A stretch of DNA of 64,000 nt, from NCBI GenBank assembly GCA_018398575.1, contig JAGTXZ010000014.1, positions 1,302,001 through 1,366,000 on the forward strand, given 5' to 3'. Within the stretch, counting starts at the first letter, position 1. Every line of letters begins with the position of its first letter. A program made the translations under genes and the position numbers. Positions 33,035 through 44,004 of the stretch are shown here, one piece after another. This stretch comes from Ampelomyces quisqualis (Eukaryota; Ascomycota; Dothideomycetes; Pleosporales; Phaeosphaeriaceae). Below the pieces are notes generated by a model that worked only from the letters and a program-made list of their open reading frames with translations, did no database searches and had not been told where the DNA came from.

Positions 33035-33747
33035 CTACCCGCCCGTGGTCGCAGTATAGCCCGGTAGTCGTACTCGATCATGCTCGTCCCGTGCCAATGT
33101 GCGCAGCGGCACAGCAGGGTCAGCTGCCGGCTCGGAAACCACTTCGACCATGACGTTGTTCTCGGGTTGATAAGGCGGTGGGGCTTCTCCGTTCTCGTTC
33201 AACCCTTCATCCCGTCGAATCCGTGCGGTCTGATATCTTCCGACTCTTCCGTGCATGAAGCGCCGTGCTCCGGCCCATCCGTCGAGATCTCTCGCGAGCG
33301 CATGCTGTCCGCTCAGTCGCTGTTGCTGCTTCTGTCGCTTCCTTCGCACGTGGAACCACCTCAGTAGCCCGGCGGCTAGAAGATAAAATACTGCCAGGAA
33401 GAGAAGTAGTAGTTGAAGACGCTGGTATGGCGGAGGGCATGGTTGTTCGTGCTGGTGGGGGTGGGGTAGATCTGTGGAGGGGCGGCTTCGGTAGGTGCGG
33501 TAATGGGGGGGATGGTTGCCGCAGTGCTATAGACGACGGCCAGGGTTGTTAGTGCCGTTGATTCTGGAGTTGCTGTGGACGTAGTGTGTGTGGGTGTGAG
33601 CAGTGCCGTGCCTGTTGGCAGCGGGGTTTCGGTAGTCTCTTGCGCACGCGTCAATGGAACGATGTTCACCAGAGTCAATATGGATGCACAGGCCAATGCC
33701 CTACTGAGGCTGAAACGGCGACAATTTTCTCTGCGCATGAGCTTCAT
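33035..33747 (-). pseudogene. Single-pass membrane protein with a frameshift in the TM segment
   Basis: Two minus-strand frames together describe one protein. The first (from ATG 33747) has a signal peptide ending near PLTRAQ, a Thr/Pro-rich extracellular stretch (TALLTPTHTTSTATPEST) and reaches HTSVFNYYF. The second gives LFLAVFYLLAAGLLRWF, a membrane helix followed by basic VRRKRQKQQQR, ARDLDGWAGARRFMHGR and a PPPYQPE cytoplasmic tail, stopping at 33035-33037. The frames meet at about 33396-33405, where one base appears to be missing. No plausible intron bridges them: GT donors in the right place are absent. This is either a real pseudogene or a sequencing error. The layout matches a common family of uncharacterised Pleosporalean type I membrane proteins, known to me only from architecture. 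Confidence 0.65.
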
Positions 33748-34103
33748 GGTTCCTAAGCATAAGGGTATTGGATGGTGCTCTAGACGGTGAGAGATGGCTG
33801 GCGGCTGGAAAAGAAGGAGCAGACAGGGACAATTGATTCAATGCATAGTGAGAAGACGTGATAGCTGGGTGAATGCCACGCACTCGGGGCCAGGCTACTA
33901 TTTACATGGTTATCACTGGTGTTGGGGGTGAAAGCGATGGGAGGTCTCGGAACACCTGCACACCATTCGGAACGCGCTGCGATCTGCGCCAAGCATCTGC
34001 TATCAGATGGCGCCATTCCAGTTGCGTCTACGCGTGCGACACCTAGATGGACAGAACTACATAATCGACGGATACCCCACATTATCATCTACGACCCTCC
34101 AAC
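33748..34103. other. Divergent promoter region upstream of tfb5
   Basis: 356 bp between the membrane-protein start and the Tfb5 start. Nothing specific recognised. Confidence 0.4.
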
Positions 34104-34419
34104 ATGGTCAAGGCTATTCGAGGTGTGTTTCGATACCTATCGAGTGTTTGGCCACGCAGCTAACAGCCTCAGGCTCCCTCGTCAAATGCGACGCGTCCAT
34201 CAAAGCCATGTTGGTGGATATTGACAGCAAGAGCAACAACGAGTACATCATTGAGGAGCTCGACGAGGAACACATCCTCGTCAAAGAGACCAAGATCAAC
34301 GAGCTGAAAGCACGCCTCAATGAAGTAAGCACGTGATCAATCCTTTGCTGCACAATCACTAATCGCACTAGATGATGAGGCAGAGACTGAAGGAGCCCGA
34401 AAGCTCAGATTCGGAGTAG
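34104..34419 (+). CDS. tfb5: TFIIH subunit Tfb5 (TTDA/GTF2H5 homologue)
   Basis: join(34104..34122,34173..34324,34372..34419), 72 aa, the same length as yeast Tfb5. This small protein stabilises the TFIIH core, through its Tfb2 subunit, in transcription initiation and nucleotide-excision repair. The first exon is six codons (MVKAIR) and splices to GSLVKCDASIKAMLVDIDSK. Then follow YIIEELDEEHILVKETKINE and the helix LKARLNE. The final exon encodes MMRQRLKEPESSDSE. Introns are 34123-34172 (GTGTGT..TCAG) and 34325-34371 (GTAAGC..CTAG). A simple open-frame search misses the start because it sits alone in a 19-nt exon. Confidence 0.92.
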
Positions 34420-34483
34420 TCTTTTGGCTATATCTAGCTTTCACCATGTCCTCGCCGGATCCTATCTACCCTCCGTCCGTCGC

Positions 34484-35041
34484 TCAAGACATGCCGTCCT
34501 TCTGCGCTGCACCAGACTGAGCTCCAACCCACTTTGGCCTCGTGTTGGCATAGAGCTCAGCATCGGCCTTGAAGTTGTCGAGGATGCTGGTGTCATCCAG
34601 GGTGCCAGCCTGCGTTCGTTAGCGGCGATCCTTCACGGCCGACACAACAACATACCTTGACGATACGCTTGCCTGCGAAGGTGGCTCCCTCGCGCCACAT
34701 GGTGGAACCGCAGTCCCCGCTGCGTCATAAGTCAGTTAAAAGTACTCGTACATGGGAGCGGGCAATACATACCAGAAGTTGGAAGTGATCTCGTTGCCGC
34801 CATCCGCCTTCTTCTTGTGCTGCTTGGGAGTGCCCTTGGTGACCCTGAAGCCGTCCGCGTTGTAGACGGCATTACTGGAGTACGTGCTGCCACCAATCTT
34901 GCGACAGTCGATACAATGGCAGAGGATCTAGCTGCGAATTAGCGAATGGCTTCCCATTCAAACCGGATCACGTACGCTGGCCTCGCTGTCGCCGGACACC
35001 TCGTAGCGGACATTACCGCACATGCATCCACCGGAAGGCAT
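34484..35041 (-). CDS. GFA/CENP-V family zinc protein (glutathione-dependent formaldehyde-activating-like)
   Basis: complement(join(34484..34609,34656..34719,34773..34927,34976..35041)), 136 aa. The Mss4-like fold of the GFA family is defined by zinc cysteines, all present after splicing: GGCMCGNVRYE near the start, CHCIDCRKIGGS, and CGDCGSTMWREG. The C-terminal part (TLDDTSILDNFKADAELYAN..RPKWV) is the usual family ending. Many fungal members exist; formaldehyde-glutathione adduct formation is documented for few, so the substrate is unknown. Four exons with 46-53-nt introns, borders GTACGT/CTAG, GTATGT/GCAG and GTATGT/GCAG. Confidence 0.9.
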
Positions 35042-36184
35042 CTTGTATGACTGGATTGGATTGGGGGCTCTAGGTATTTGAGTGTTGGTGATCGAGTCAA
35101 TTTCTGAAATGTCGAGGCTTTCTTCAAGATGGATTGTGAGCTGAGAAAGTTGTCCCACGTTACTTGGCCTTTATACCTCTGTATCTACCCCGCGATGATG
35201 ATTACCGAAAACCGGCAAGCAATTCCGCTATTCATGGTCCACTCACCAACCGAACGCCTAGACCCATACTTCCGACACGCACTTGGTCGACTACTGACAT
35301 CTTGCCGGGCGCATGGCAAGTGAAACAATACCGCGTACACGGCAACTTGAATCGCCGAGGACATGGTTCCCACAACCACTGGAATGTCAAATTTCCCTTG
35401 CGGATGGTTGGAGGGAGCTTTTAGGCTCGCCAATGTGGGCATTCCAAATCATACGTAGCCGCCGAAAACGCCGCGGAAGCGCAAACGGAAGACGCAGTTC
35501 ATTGTGATCCACCTCTAGACGTGAATAATTTATCACATCACACACCTTACTGCTCGCGACCACGGACCATGGAAAATTGCACTCTCAATCGCAACGATTA
35601 TTCAAACGACCTCGCCTCGCCTGCAGCCACCACATGACGTAGCATGCGGGGCAATTCCGCTGCCGAATCCCGCATCCAATCAAATCCCCAAACCGTTCGC
35701 CCAACTCAATCCCAAAATAGCCGCTCCACACAGTACAGTCTGGGAATCATGTCGTATCACTACATTGTCAATTCCAACGCTCGCGCATGAACGGTAGAAG
35801 ATCTAGATATAGGTAGGCTAGGAATGCGGCGGCGCAAGAGGACGTGTCAAGCGAGCGAGCGAGCAAGGATTGACACAGTAGGTTGGATATTTGAAGATTT
35901 CAGTCTTGTTCTTGTTGCTGTTCTTGTTTGAGATGTGCGTGTGTGTGTGCGTGTGTGGTGAGCAACGAAGAAGCTTTATGCAGATTGGTGTGGTGTCGTT
36001 GGATATACGGGGAAAAGATTATCAGAGATTGGGATTGGGAGGGGTCGAGCTTGTGTTGATACTGCATGGAGAAAGATCTTTTGCCTGGCATGAAAAGTGT
36101 GTGTATAAATAAAACTGCCTACACGATTTGGTTTTGTGACAATGGATTACTGGCCCGGGTGTGATGGAAACAATTCGTTTTCCG
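35042..36184. other. Intergenic region
   Basis: Contains a short TG-rich run (about 35936-35960). No supported gene. Includes the promoter of the GFA gene and the 3' flank of the next minus-strand gene. Confidence 0.4.
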
Positions 36185-38313
36185 TCATGTGTTTGCAGCT
36201 TTTTCTGACACGACTTCATCTTCCAGCCCAAATCCCTCTCTCGCGACTCCTTGCTCGTCGAGAATGGATCCATATCTGATCCTCGCTTGTCCAAGCTCCT
36301 CACTTCCACGTGTCGCGACCGCCCTCAAGCGCGCGCTCCCCGCCGTACTAACCAGCGTCTGTATGAATCCCGGATCACTTGCCGGCACGCCGTTGAGTTT
36401 CATTGCTCTCACACCCATGATCAATAACGGCAGAGTAAGCAGTAACGACGCGACATAAGGAATCACGAGGCGTGGCCGCGACGAAAATGAAAAGATATTT
36501 CGGTACGTCGTGGTCGTTACGTTGGCGGTTGTATACCACCATTTGAACGTGTACATGGCCGAAAGGGTAATGTTCTGCAGAGCTTCGTTCAAGCGGTCTT
36601 CGGAGAGGTCGAGGTCGAGGGTCGGGTGCGCCAGGGGCTCCGCGGTGTAGCTCGGTTCGAAATCGAAGCGTGCGAGATTGAATGTTGAATCTGCAATGAT
36701 AGTACTATTCGCATCTAGATTTGTGAGCGGTGAATGCGTCGACGTGGAAAGGGATATGCGTACGTAATTCGTCGTAACATGCATCGGCGGGCTGGATGCT
36801 GGCCTGGCCCGAGTTGTTGAGTGCAATGGTGTTGGAGGTGTAGTACTCGCCGCTGAGAGCTTGCACAAGGCTGTCGAATACAGCAAATAGGTTAAGCACC
36901 TCGTAAGTTGGCATAAACTTTGGCGGTATGGGGCTGCTGAGATTACTTGGGACGAAGCGGTCTTGGTCGGCTGTCCAGAGCTCTTCTAGAGGCTGCTGCC
37001 TAGTGGCAGATACGTTCAGTATACGATTGCCTTCAGTATACTGTGTCTCGAGGATGTAAGTGGCACTATATAATGAGCACGTTTTCATGCGTGTGCTGCG
37101 CTCATAGGTTGCATTCAGTCCGCCGGTAAGTAGTGAGGAGTGTGGAGCGGTGTGCTCAGAAACGAAGAAGGTATCCGGAAGACTGTGTCCTCGACACATT
37201 TGGCCAGGTCCATATTGTGTCGATGTAGAGGGAACGCATGAGAATGGATGCTCGTCTTGTGGCCATCGCCATCCGTGAAAGGTTGCAATGTCTTCCTCAG
37301 CACTAGTCCCATAGTTTGTGGTCCAGCCGCTGGAGTAGATCGAGGGACGGTATGGGTGTTCTATGGCGAGATCTAGATTGATAGTCTCATTGAAGGTGGT
37401 CGAGTGGCACTTGAACAACGGTCCCACGAATGAAGTTGTGAAGGTACAATTCTGTCCGCATGGAGAGGTCGAAGCAGCGACATTTCTGGAGATCAAGGTA
37501 CCTTTGGCTATCGCGAGTAGCGATTGTCTTGTTGATCTAAAGAGTTGTTCCGTCAAACGTTATCGAGCTAGAGTTTATTCAGGAACCGACTCACGTATAC
37601 ATCCAGCGATCTTGTGTGCCCAGTAGATACTCATAACCACCCATGTAGGTCCCGTTGCCAATGAATCTGCTGTCGAAAGTTGGAACTCTCCTCTCAATCT
37701 CGGGTAAATACTCCTTGCTCACGACAATGAGCGAACCTGGTGGGAAGATCATCGCTATGGCTACTAGCCAGCCCAGTGCGGCGATGATACTCAGAGCAGG
37801 CACTATGCGCAGAGTGCTACAACGTGATAAGAAACTAAGATCGTTCAGGAGTTGCGGAAGACGATCAAAGTCTGCTATAGACATCGGCGCGAGTCGTGCC
37901 CGGCGCCACATTATTTGAGTGAATGCGATCGCTAAGCAGAAGCACATAGCCAGGCGAAACGTGTTTACGAGGATGAGGGCGACGAGAGAGACGCAGCTCT
38001 GCTGTAACGTGGGATCCATATCGATTTTCCTGTCGTGAAGGTATATGTAGAGACCGAGATGCAAGGACGCAATGCACATCGCTGCCAGTGAAGTCAGCAT
38101 GTCGATTTGGACCAAGTTGGTGTATGCAGCTCCATCTTCGTAGAAAGCTATTGACTTACCAAGGGCATACGCCCCCAACATTGAAATGAGAGTACTGGAA
38201 GCATTTTGCCATAACCCAGGTACCTTAGAAGACTCCGCAAGCGCCCGGGGGAAGGACTCGACCGCCAGACTCCCCTCCTCTTGAGCGGACGCGGAGTAGG
38301 AAAGCCACGGCAT
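36185..38313 (-). CDS. Uncharacterised fungal multi-pass membrane glycoprotein
   Basis: complement(join(36185..36714,36764..37536,37595..38081,38160..38313)), 647 aa. Hydrophobic helices are seen near the N-terminus (ASSTLISMLGAYAL, then CIASLHLGLYIYL), at LVALILVNTFRLAMCFCLAI and LRIVPALSIIAALGWLVAIA. A large extracytoplasmic domain follows with many NxS/T sites and cysteines (SPCGQNCTF, FKCHSTTFNETI, SCVPSTSTQYGPGQMCRGHS). A last helix (LVIPYVASLLLTLPLLIMGV) and a short cytoplasmic tail end the protein. The 78-nt intron 38082-38159 keeps the frame if retained and would then insert 26 residues; its GTAAGT donor, GCTGAC branch and GCAG acceptor argue for splicing. The layout is common among Pezizomycotina; function is unknown. 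Confidence 0.8.
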
Positions 38314-39226
38314 TCTTCTGAAGTGCGAACTTGAAGATTGGACATGAATGCCGTAGAAGTAAAATAGCGTAGAAAGGTGGATGCAAAAGTATTAGCGTGC
38401 AGTCGAAGTCATGTCAAATAGGTTGCCTGTTGCAACTGAGACAGAGTTGTTCTATTGCATGATCCCCCATGGCCTTCGGATCTTTCTTTATCTTTTAGTG
38501 TACACCGCGGCGTACCAAAATATCCTCACGCTCGACAGCGCGAAGATGGGACTTTCTTGACCCCAAGACAGGGCCAAGCATGTGTATATGATCATAAGTC
38601 TCCGTAGTAAAGCTGCTTGCACGTCTGGTCACCGGGTTTCAGGGTTGTCTGTAGTACAATGACTCCGCCAATATACATCTTACATCTGTTTCTGGCTTGG
38701 CCACATGGGGGCGGTTCAGATGATTGGCCAACATTCAACCCGCGTGTAGTGGAAGTAAGATCAAGTTGATAAACAGCTTGCGATTTGTGGTCTGAGTCAG
38801 CAGCATTCGAAACATCCCTCTCGACCCTGACGGTGCACCAGCTCGGCCGGATCATTAGCAATATAGGGGCATTGAGCACTGCCTGGTGCGACTCTGTCGT
38901 CATGTGGGAAACGAGATCGCGATTGAGATGCATTGCCGTGTCACTGTTTCAGGGGATGTCCGAAATAGCAGCGCTGTGTAGTCCGGTGAATTGGAGCGCT
39001 GAGGAAGGTGAAAGGTTGCGGGATGGGATGGTGGCAGATGGCAGATGGCAGGTGGGGCGAGGGACAAGTAGCGTGCACGTGATCACGGGTCAGTCCCGTG
39101 TCGGCACCAAATCCGGCTCACAAGCTCATCCACATCGTGTCGGCCACGATGAATGTGCACTAAGCACGTCTCGTGACGTCCTTCTCAACAGATCACCGCG
39201 ACAGAGTCCTCACCGCGCGAACCGCC
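38314..39226. other. Divergent intergenic region
   Basis: About 0.9 kb between two divergent starts. The open frame 38785-39399 runs across the start of the next gene in another frame and is not taken as a gene. Nothing else seen. Confidence 0.4.
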
Positions 39227-39790
39227 ATGGCGGCGCCGAATGTCTGGACGCAGATGAACTATGTTCCGCCACGGGGTCAATGCAACTACAAGCAGTCCGT
39301 CCTGTCGCCAAAGTGCCCGTGTTTGCGCTTCATGCTGCATCCATTGAAGGTCCGTCGCTCCTTGCCACCAAGCAGAACCAACGTCCGCGGGATCGTTGAT
39401 CTGCCTTGGGCTAACATGACCTAGTCTGCCTCTTCGTATGAGTGCGACGGCTGCAACCACCACGCCTCCTTCCATAGCCTGGAGAACAAGTCAGAAGATG
39501 AGGTCCGCAAGCGCTGGGAGCAGGAGGCCAAAGACAAGGCCGGCCAGAATGACGGGTCACAACAGCGGCCAAAGAAGCGTGCACGAGCTATTGAATACCC
39601 GAATAATCCTGCCTCTGTGGCGGCCAGCAATATGCTTGAAGCGATTTTCGGTCCTCAGGCCGAGCGCAACAAGCCCGCCACGAAAAGTCGTGGAGCGGCG
39701 ACGAAGAAGACAGGGCGAGCTTCTGTGGGCCGAGGAGGAGGAAAGGTTGCAGAGCTTGTCGAGGATGAAGTCATTGATCTGGATGGTTAG
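39227..39790 (+). CDS. Small protein with Cys/His cluster and C-terminal SIM-like motif
   Basis: join(39227..39349,39425..39790), 162 aa. No named family is recognised. The N-terminal 65 residues contain GQCNYKQS, KCPCLRFMLHP and, after the intron, YECDGCNHHASFHSL. That is six Cys and three or more His in an arrangement suited to binding zinc. The rest is basic and disordered (QQRPKKRARAIEYP, KSRGAATKKTGRASVGRGGG) and finishes VEDEVIDLDG, which looks like a SUMO-interacting motif (hydrophobic VIDL core flanked by acids). A nuclear, SUMO-linked role is an inference. The intron 39350-39424 uses donor GTCCGT and acceptor CCTAG; without it the frame stops at 39422. Confidence 0.75.
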
Positions 39791-40093
39791 GTGCTCGGCG
39801 AAATAGGTTGGCGTTTGAGATGATGTTGGTCTGATTCACGCGTTGCGAGTCATGATACCCCGGAACTCCCCAAGCCTCAGAGGGACAAAAATTCCATGCT
39901 TTTTCCGACTCGTTACGAGTGCGTTCCGCCAGCTCTGCCGTCGTTGCTGCAAGTCCATGTCAACCGGGTGCTGAACTGCCAAGACCTGACTCGCGTGGGC
40001 TTCGCCATGGATCGCATTGCATGCGACACTTCCCTTACAAATTACAATATGCCTCGCGTCACACGCGATTGAACCCTCCGGCCCTCCGCTCCC

Positions 40094-42157
40094 ATGGCGA
40101 CGCCCACGGCCTCGACCCACACGCCCTCGAAGCACCTCCCCGCCTTCTCGTCCCCCGCGCCGCGCAGCGTCCCACACACGGGCAACACCAACATGATGTC
40201 ATACGACTCGCCAGCGGTGCTCAACATGCTCAACGACGCGAGTTCGGGCTTGGGAGGAGTGGGCATGGGCATCAGCATGAGCAGCCTCGGCATGTCCAGC
40301 TTGGGCATGACGGCGAGTGCAATGGGACGCGCAGACGAAGCCGAGAGGAGCAGAAGACTGCGCAACATACTCGAGGTGGTTGGCGCGAAGCCAGGCCGAG
40401 TCAGCGAAGAAGGACTGCTTGCGCTGTGCAGGAAGCTGGGCGTCTCGGTCGAGAAGAACCCGGCAGAGTCGCATAGCTGGATGCTGCTCATCGGAGACGA
40501 GGCGGTGTGCGACATCACCTTCAAGAACGATGAGATTGCGAGTGTGAATTTGCAGACCGGTCTTGACGGTGAACAAGAAGATCTACAGTTCGGGCCTACG
40601 GGCTCAGAGATCCTCGTGCGCAGCTTGAAGCCCCTACCTGGCCAGAGCAAGATCAACGTCACCCTCGAGCGATTCTCTGGGAACCTGGAGAAGTTGTTGA
40701 CGCTGGACAAGCTGGGCGCGCCGCAGAATGGGGGAGTCAGCTGTTACAATGCGATTGCGGGCGTGTACACAAGCCTGCGGAAGCTGTTCGAGCATGAAAA
40801 GAAGATGGCGCTCGCAGTCATGCCGGCAAACACGCCAAACAGGAGCCACAAGGCGGAGAGGGAAGTGCTTTGCAAGAAGAGCGGGCGACCACGGCTCAAC
40901 GGGGGGACTTGTCTGGGACTGAGCCTGGAGTACTGGATGGACCGGCGACAGCTCATCAAGAAGAAGCCAGCGCAGTCCGACAAAGGCAAGGAGAAGATGG
41001 ACGTCGACTCGCCCGAAAGCGGTTCATACCCCGAAGATGAGGACACCGAGTTCAACAGAATGTACTCCCTGACCATCGAATGCGAATCCTCTCCCTCGAC
41101 TCTCTACACGCCGATACGAATATCCAACGAATGGGTCAGCGACACAATCGAAAAGCCCACCGATGTCGGCGATGCAAACGTCTCCATCGATAACATTCTG
41201 CTCGACCGGCCATCGATAGACTGGCAAGACCCCAAACCCACATACCTCGAGGCCACCGCCCCAACAGGAGAAGCAATGGACCTCAGCTCTGCACCAGGTC
41301 GTCTCCCTAACATCCGCTTCGTAGCGAAATTCAACCCGCCCCTTGTCGTTCCATACACGGTACACATGCAGCTCTACCAGAGCGTCGGCATCGAACCACG
41401 CCTCGACGATTTCCGCCCCACCACATTCGTCGGCCTCGCTCTTCGCCCCGGCGAAATCGACCCTGGCATGATGGGCGCCGCAGAATCCACTCACGAAATA
41501 CGCAGCTCGCGCTCCACCCTCGTAGTCGATGCCGCAGGCAAAGAATCAATCGCCCAACACGCCATGAGCTTGTATCTGCCTAAAATGGAATACTCGCGCA
41601 CCCTCGAAAGCCTACCCTTCTCGCACCCCAAGCAGTTGGTGCAGATTCTCCCGACGCTCCGACAATACGCGCTCACCACGTCGCTGCTGCGCGAATCATT
41701 CTTCGAGAAGGAGGCGCCGACGAATTCATCTTGTTCCCCACCTGACAGCGCACTTCAAATCGACGTAAATCTCACATACACACCCCCCGCGCCGCGCCTA
41801 ACCGTCTACATGCCTCACCCATCCTCCTCCTCCTCCCCATCTTCCACATCGCCCCCCAACAATCTCCGTTCCATCTCAGACCTCCTATCCAACCTCCTCT
41901 CCCCTCCCTCCTCCCCTCCATCCGCAACCCACCAACCCCTAGCAATCACCCTAGACATGCACCCCAACGCCGAAATCGCAGTAGCAGAGCAAAACATCAT
42001 CGACTCGCCAAGCCAGAACATGCCGCAAGGACAAGTAGACATGGACAAAGCGGACCTGCACGAACGCAGAGTGAAGCGATTGAGTCGCGCACTGGAAACG
42101 GTGGGGGACCTGGGTGTTTGGGCCGAGTGGATCAAAGCGCTCGTCCGCGCCGGGTAG
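40094..42157 (+). CDS. Mediator complex subunit 1 (Med1)
   Basis: Single-exon frame of 687 aa. Med1 is a middle-module subunit of Mediator that links activators to RNA polymerase II. After a Ser/Thr/Gly-rich leader (1-75) the fungal Med1 domain begins with RRLRNILEVVGAKPGRVSEE and LCRKLGVSVEK, then WMLLIGDEAVCDITFKND, and the conserved ALGRFSGNLE-like segment appears here as VTLERFSGNLEKLLTLDKLG. LRKLFEHEKKMAL and RPRLNGGTCLGLSLEYWMDR are also typical. The C-terminal third has PMPHPSSSSS-like low complexity encoded by a pyrimidine-rich DNA tract (41814-41900). No intron is needed. Confidence 0.88.
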   Translation: MATPTASTHTPSKHLPAFSSPAPRSVPHTGNTNMMSYDSPAVLNMLNDASSGLGGVGMGISMSSLGMSSLGMTASAMGRADEAERSRRLRNILEVVGAKPGRVSEEGLLALCRKLGVSVEKNPAESHSWMLLIGDEAVCDITFKNDEIASVNLQTGLDGEQEDLQFGPTGSEILVRSLKPLPGQSKINVTLERFSGNLEKLLTLDKLGAPQNGGVSCYNAIAGVYTSLRKLFEHEKKMALAVMPANTPNRSHKAEREVLCKKSGRPRLNGGTCLGLSLEYWMDRRQLIKKKPAQSDKGKEKMDVDSPESGSYPEDEDTEFNRMYSLTIECESSPSTLYTPIRISNEWVSDTIEKPTDVGDANVSIDNILLDRPSIDWQDPKPTYLEATAPTGEAMDLSSAPGRLPNIRFVAKFNPPLVVPYTVHMQLYQSVGIEPRLDDFRPTTFVGLALRPGEIDPGMMGAAESTHEIRSSRSTLVVDAAGKESIAQHAMSLYLPKMEYSRTLESLPFSHPKQLVQILPTLRQYALTTSLLRESFFEKEAPTNSSCSPPDSALQIDVNLTYTPPAPRLTVYMPHPSSSSSPSSTSPPNNLRSISDLLSNLLSPPSSPPSATHQPLAITLDMHPNAEIAVAEQNIIDSPSQNMPQGQVDMDKADLHERRVKRLSRALETVGDLGVWAEWIKALVRAG

Positions 42158-42522
42158 AGCACGCGCTGTTCGATTTTGGGCGGCAGCGTGTGCGTGTGTG
42201 TGTGTGTGTGGGAGACGAGAGTGGCTTGGGCGTGTAGGATAGTAGTAGGTGGAATATGCATGTGCAAGTTGGCAAGGATGGTGCCTTTGGAGGTGGTCTA
42301 TCTGTGGCTTGATTTCACGGGTGATAAAAAGTGTAATTACATTGCCGTGCATCCGTCTATGCGTGGTGAAAACTCCCGCTGCGCAGTGCAGTGCTATGGG
42401 TTGAAATGAGGTACGGGTCATGTTGGGTGGTGTAGTGTAGGTGTACGGAGTAGTGTCAAGGTCAACAGTCTATGCGCAAAAGGGGGTATGTGACAAGAAC
42501 ATCAACGACGGAGCCTTGTGTT
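42158..42522. repeat. Convergent 3' region with a (TG)n microsatellite
   Basis: 365 bp between the convergent stops of MED1 and glutamine synthetase. A TG-dinucleotide tract lies at about 42187-42210. Nothing else seen. Confidence 0.7.
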
Positions 42523-44004
42523 TTATGGCTTCTCCACCTCAACAACCATCTCCTGCTCCACGGCGCCCGCTTTCGACGCGAATCGCGCAATATCCGCGCC
42601 GTCGACCTTGCCGTACATGGTTTCCGCGATGATGCCGGTAAGCTGGTATGGGTCGCCATTGGAGGCTGGGCGGCGGTCCTCAAAGTAGCCCTTGTTTTCC
42701 GCAGCGACAGCGCGGGGAATGCGGACGGATGAACCGCGGTTGGCGACGCCCCAGGTAAACTTGTCGTAGGAAGCAGTCTCGTGCTTGCCGGTCATGCGGA
42801 GCTGGTTGTCTGAGCCGTACACGGCCATGTGTTCTGCTTGGCGGGTGGAGAGCTTCTCCATGGCGGCCTCAATGGCCTTCATGCCGCCCTGGGCACGAGT
42901 TTCCTTGGTGGAGACGTTGGTGTGGAGACCAGCGCCGTTCCAGTCACCAGGAATGGGCTTGGGGGCAAACGTGACCTTGACGCCAAACTCCTCGGCGACG
43001 CGGTGGAGGATGAAACGCGACATCCAGAGCTGGTCACCAAGCGAAATGTCGGGGCACGGGCCAACCTGGTATTCCCATTGTGCAGGCATGACCTCGGCGT
43101 TGGTGCCAGAGATGTCGATCTGAGCGTACAGACAGGCCTTGTAGTGGGCTTCGACGATGTCACGGCAAAAGACCTTGCTGGTGCCTACACCACAGTAGTA
43201 TGGACCCTGGGGCGCGGGGAAACCGTTCTTGGGCCAGCCGTATGGCCAGCCGAACTCGTCGAGAAGAGTGTATTCTTGCTCGAGACCGAACCAGAACTCG
43301 GCTTTTGAGTGCTCCTTGAAGATGATGGCGGCGTCGTGGCGGAAGTTGTATGCGTTGGGCTTGCCATCCGACATGTATGTCTCGCACATGACTAGGATAT
43401 TGTCACCCAGACGGAAGGGGTCGGGGTAGAAGGCAACGGGGCGGAGGTAGACATCCGAGTTGTCACCGGGCGCCTGGCCCGTTGACGAACCGTCAAAGTT
43501 CCATTCTGGGAGATCCTCGACCTTGTCGACCTTTTTGCTGAGCGTCTGCAGTGGTTGTTAGTGGACATGGTTGCGTGGATGGTGATGGCGGTGGCGGTGG
43601 CGGTGGCGGTGGCGCATGGCGCGTGGGTGAAGGGTGGCTGAAGCTTATCGTGATAAGAAAGCAGCCACCAAGAAGACGGGTGGGCAAACGCACAAGGTCG
43701 CGCAAGAGACGCCCAAACACGAGTGTGCATAAAAAAGCTCACCTTTGATTTTGAGCGGAGGCCGTTGGAGCCATCGATCCAGACGTATTCGGCAATGACC
43801 TTGCCGCCCTGGGGCAGCGCGAGGTATTTTTGCAGCTGGAAGTGTCGCATTAGCAGAGTTCGCCGAGGCAGGCGAGCACGTGGAGGCTTACGTTGGCAGT
43901 GTTGGAAACAATCGTTGAGGAGGCCTGTGGCTTGCGTGAGCATTTCTGGGCTTGCAGCGCCCGTGGGAATCACTCCCGGTGGTGACGGCCGAAAGACGTA
44001 CCAT
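42523..44004 (-). CDS. glnA: Glutamine synthetase
   Basis: complement(join(42523..43545,43743..43835,43892..43924,44002..44004)), 383 aa. It condenses ammonia and glutamate to glutamine using ATP in the cytosol. Class II (eukaryotic) motifs are clear: YVWIDGSNGLRSKSK, LPEWNFDGSSTGQAPGDNSD, FGLEQEYTLLD (metal ligands), VMPAQWEYQVGPC, GDWNGAGLHTNVSTKE and TWGVANRGSSVRIPR. The first exon seems to consist only of the ATG (44004-44002), followed at once by donor GTACGT; the second is 33 nt and begins ASSTIVSNTANLQKY. HGATAR sites for the nitrogen activator AreA/NIT2 are present upstream (AGATAA at 44098-44103; AGATAG, reversed, at 44116-44121). A back-to-back CTTATC-GT-GATAAG lies in intron 3 at 43644-43657. 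Identity is certain; the ATG-only exon is inferred from the frame. Confidence 0.95.
43576..43614. repeat. GGTGGC-type hexamer repeat in glutamine synthetase intron 3
   Basis: A run of roughly five GGTGGC-like units lies inside intron 3 (43546-43742), which at 197 nt is by far the longest intron of the gene. Confidence 0.8.
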
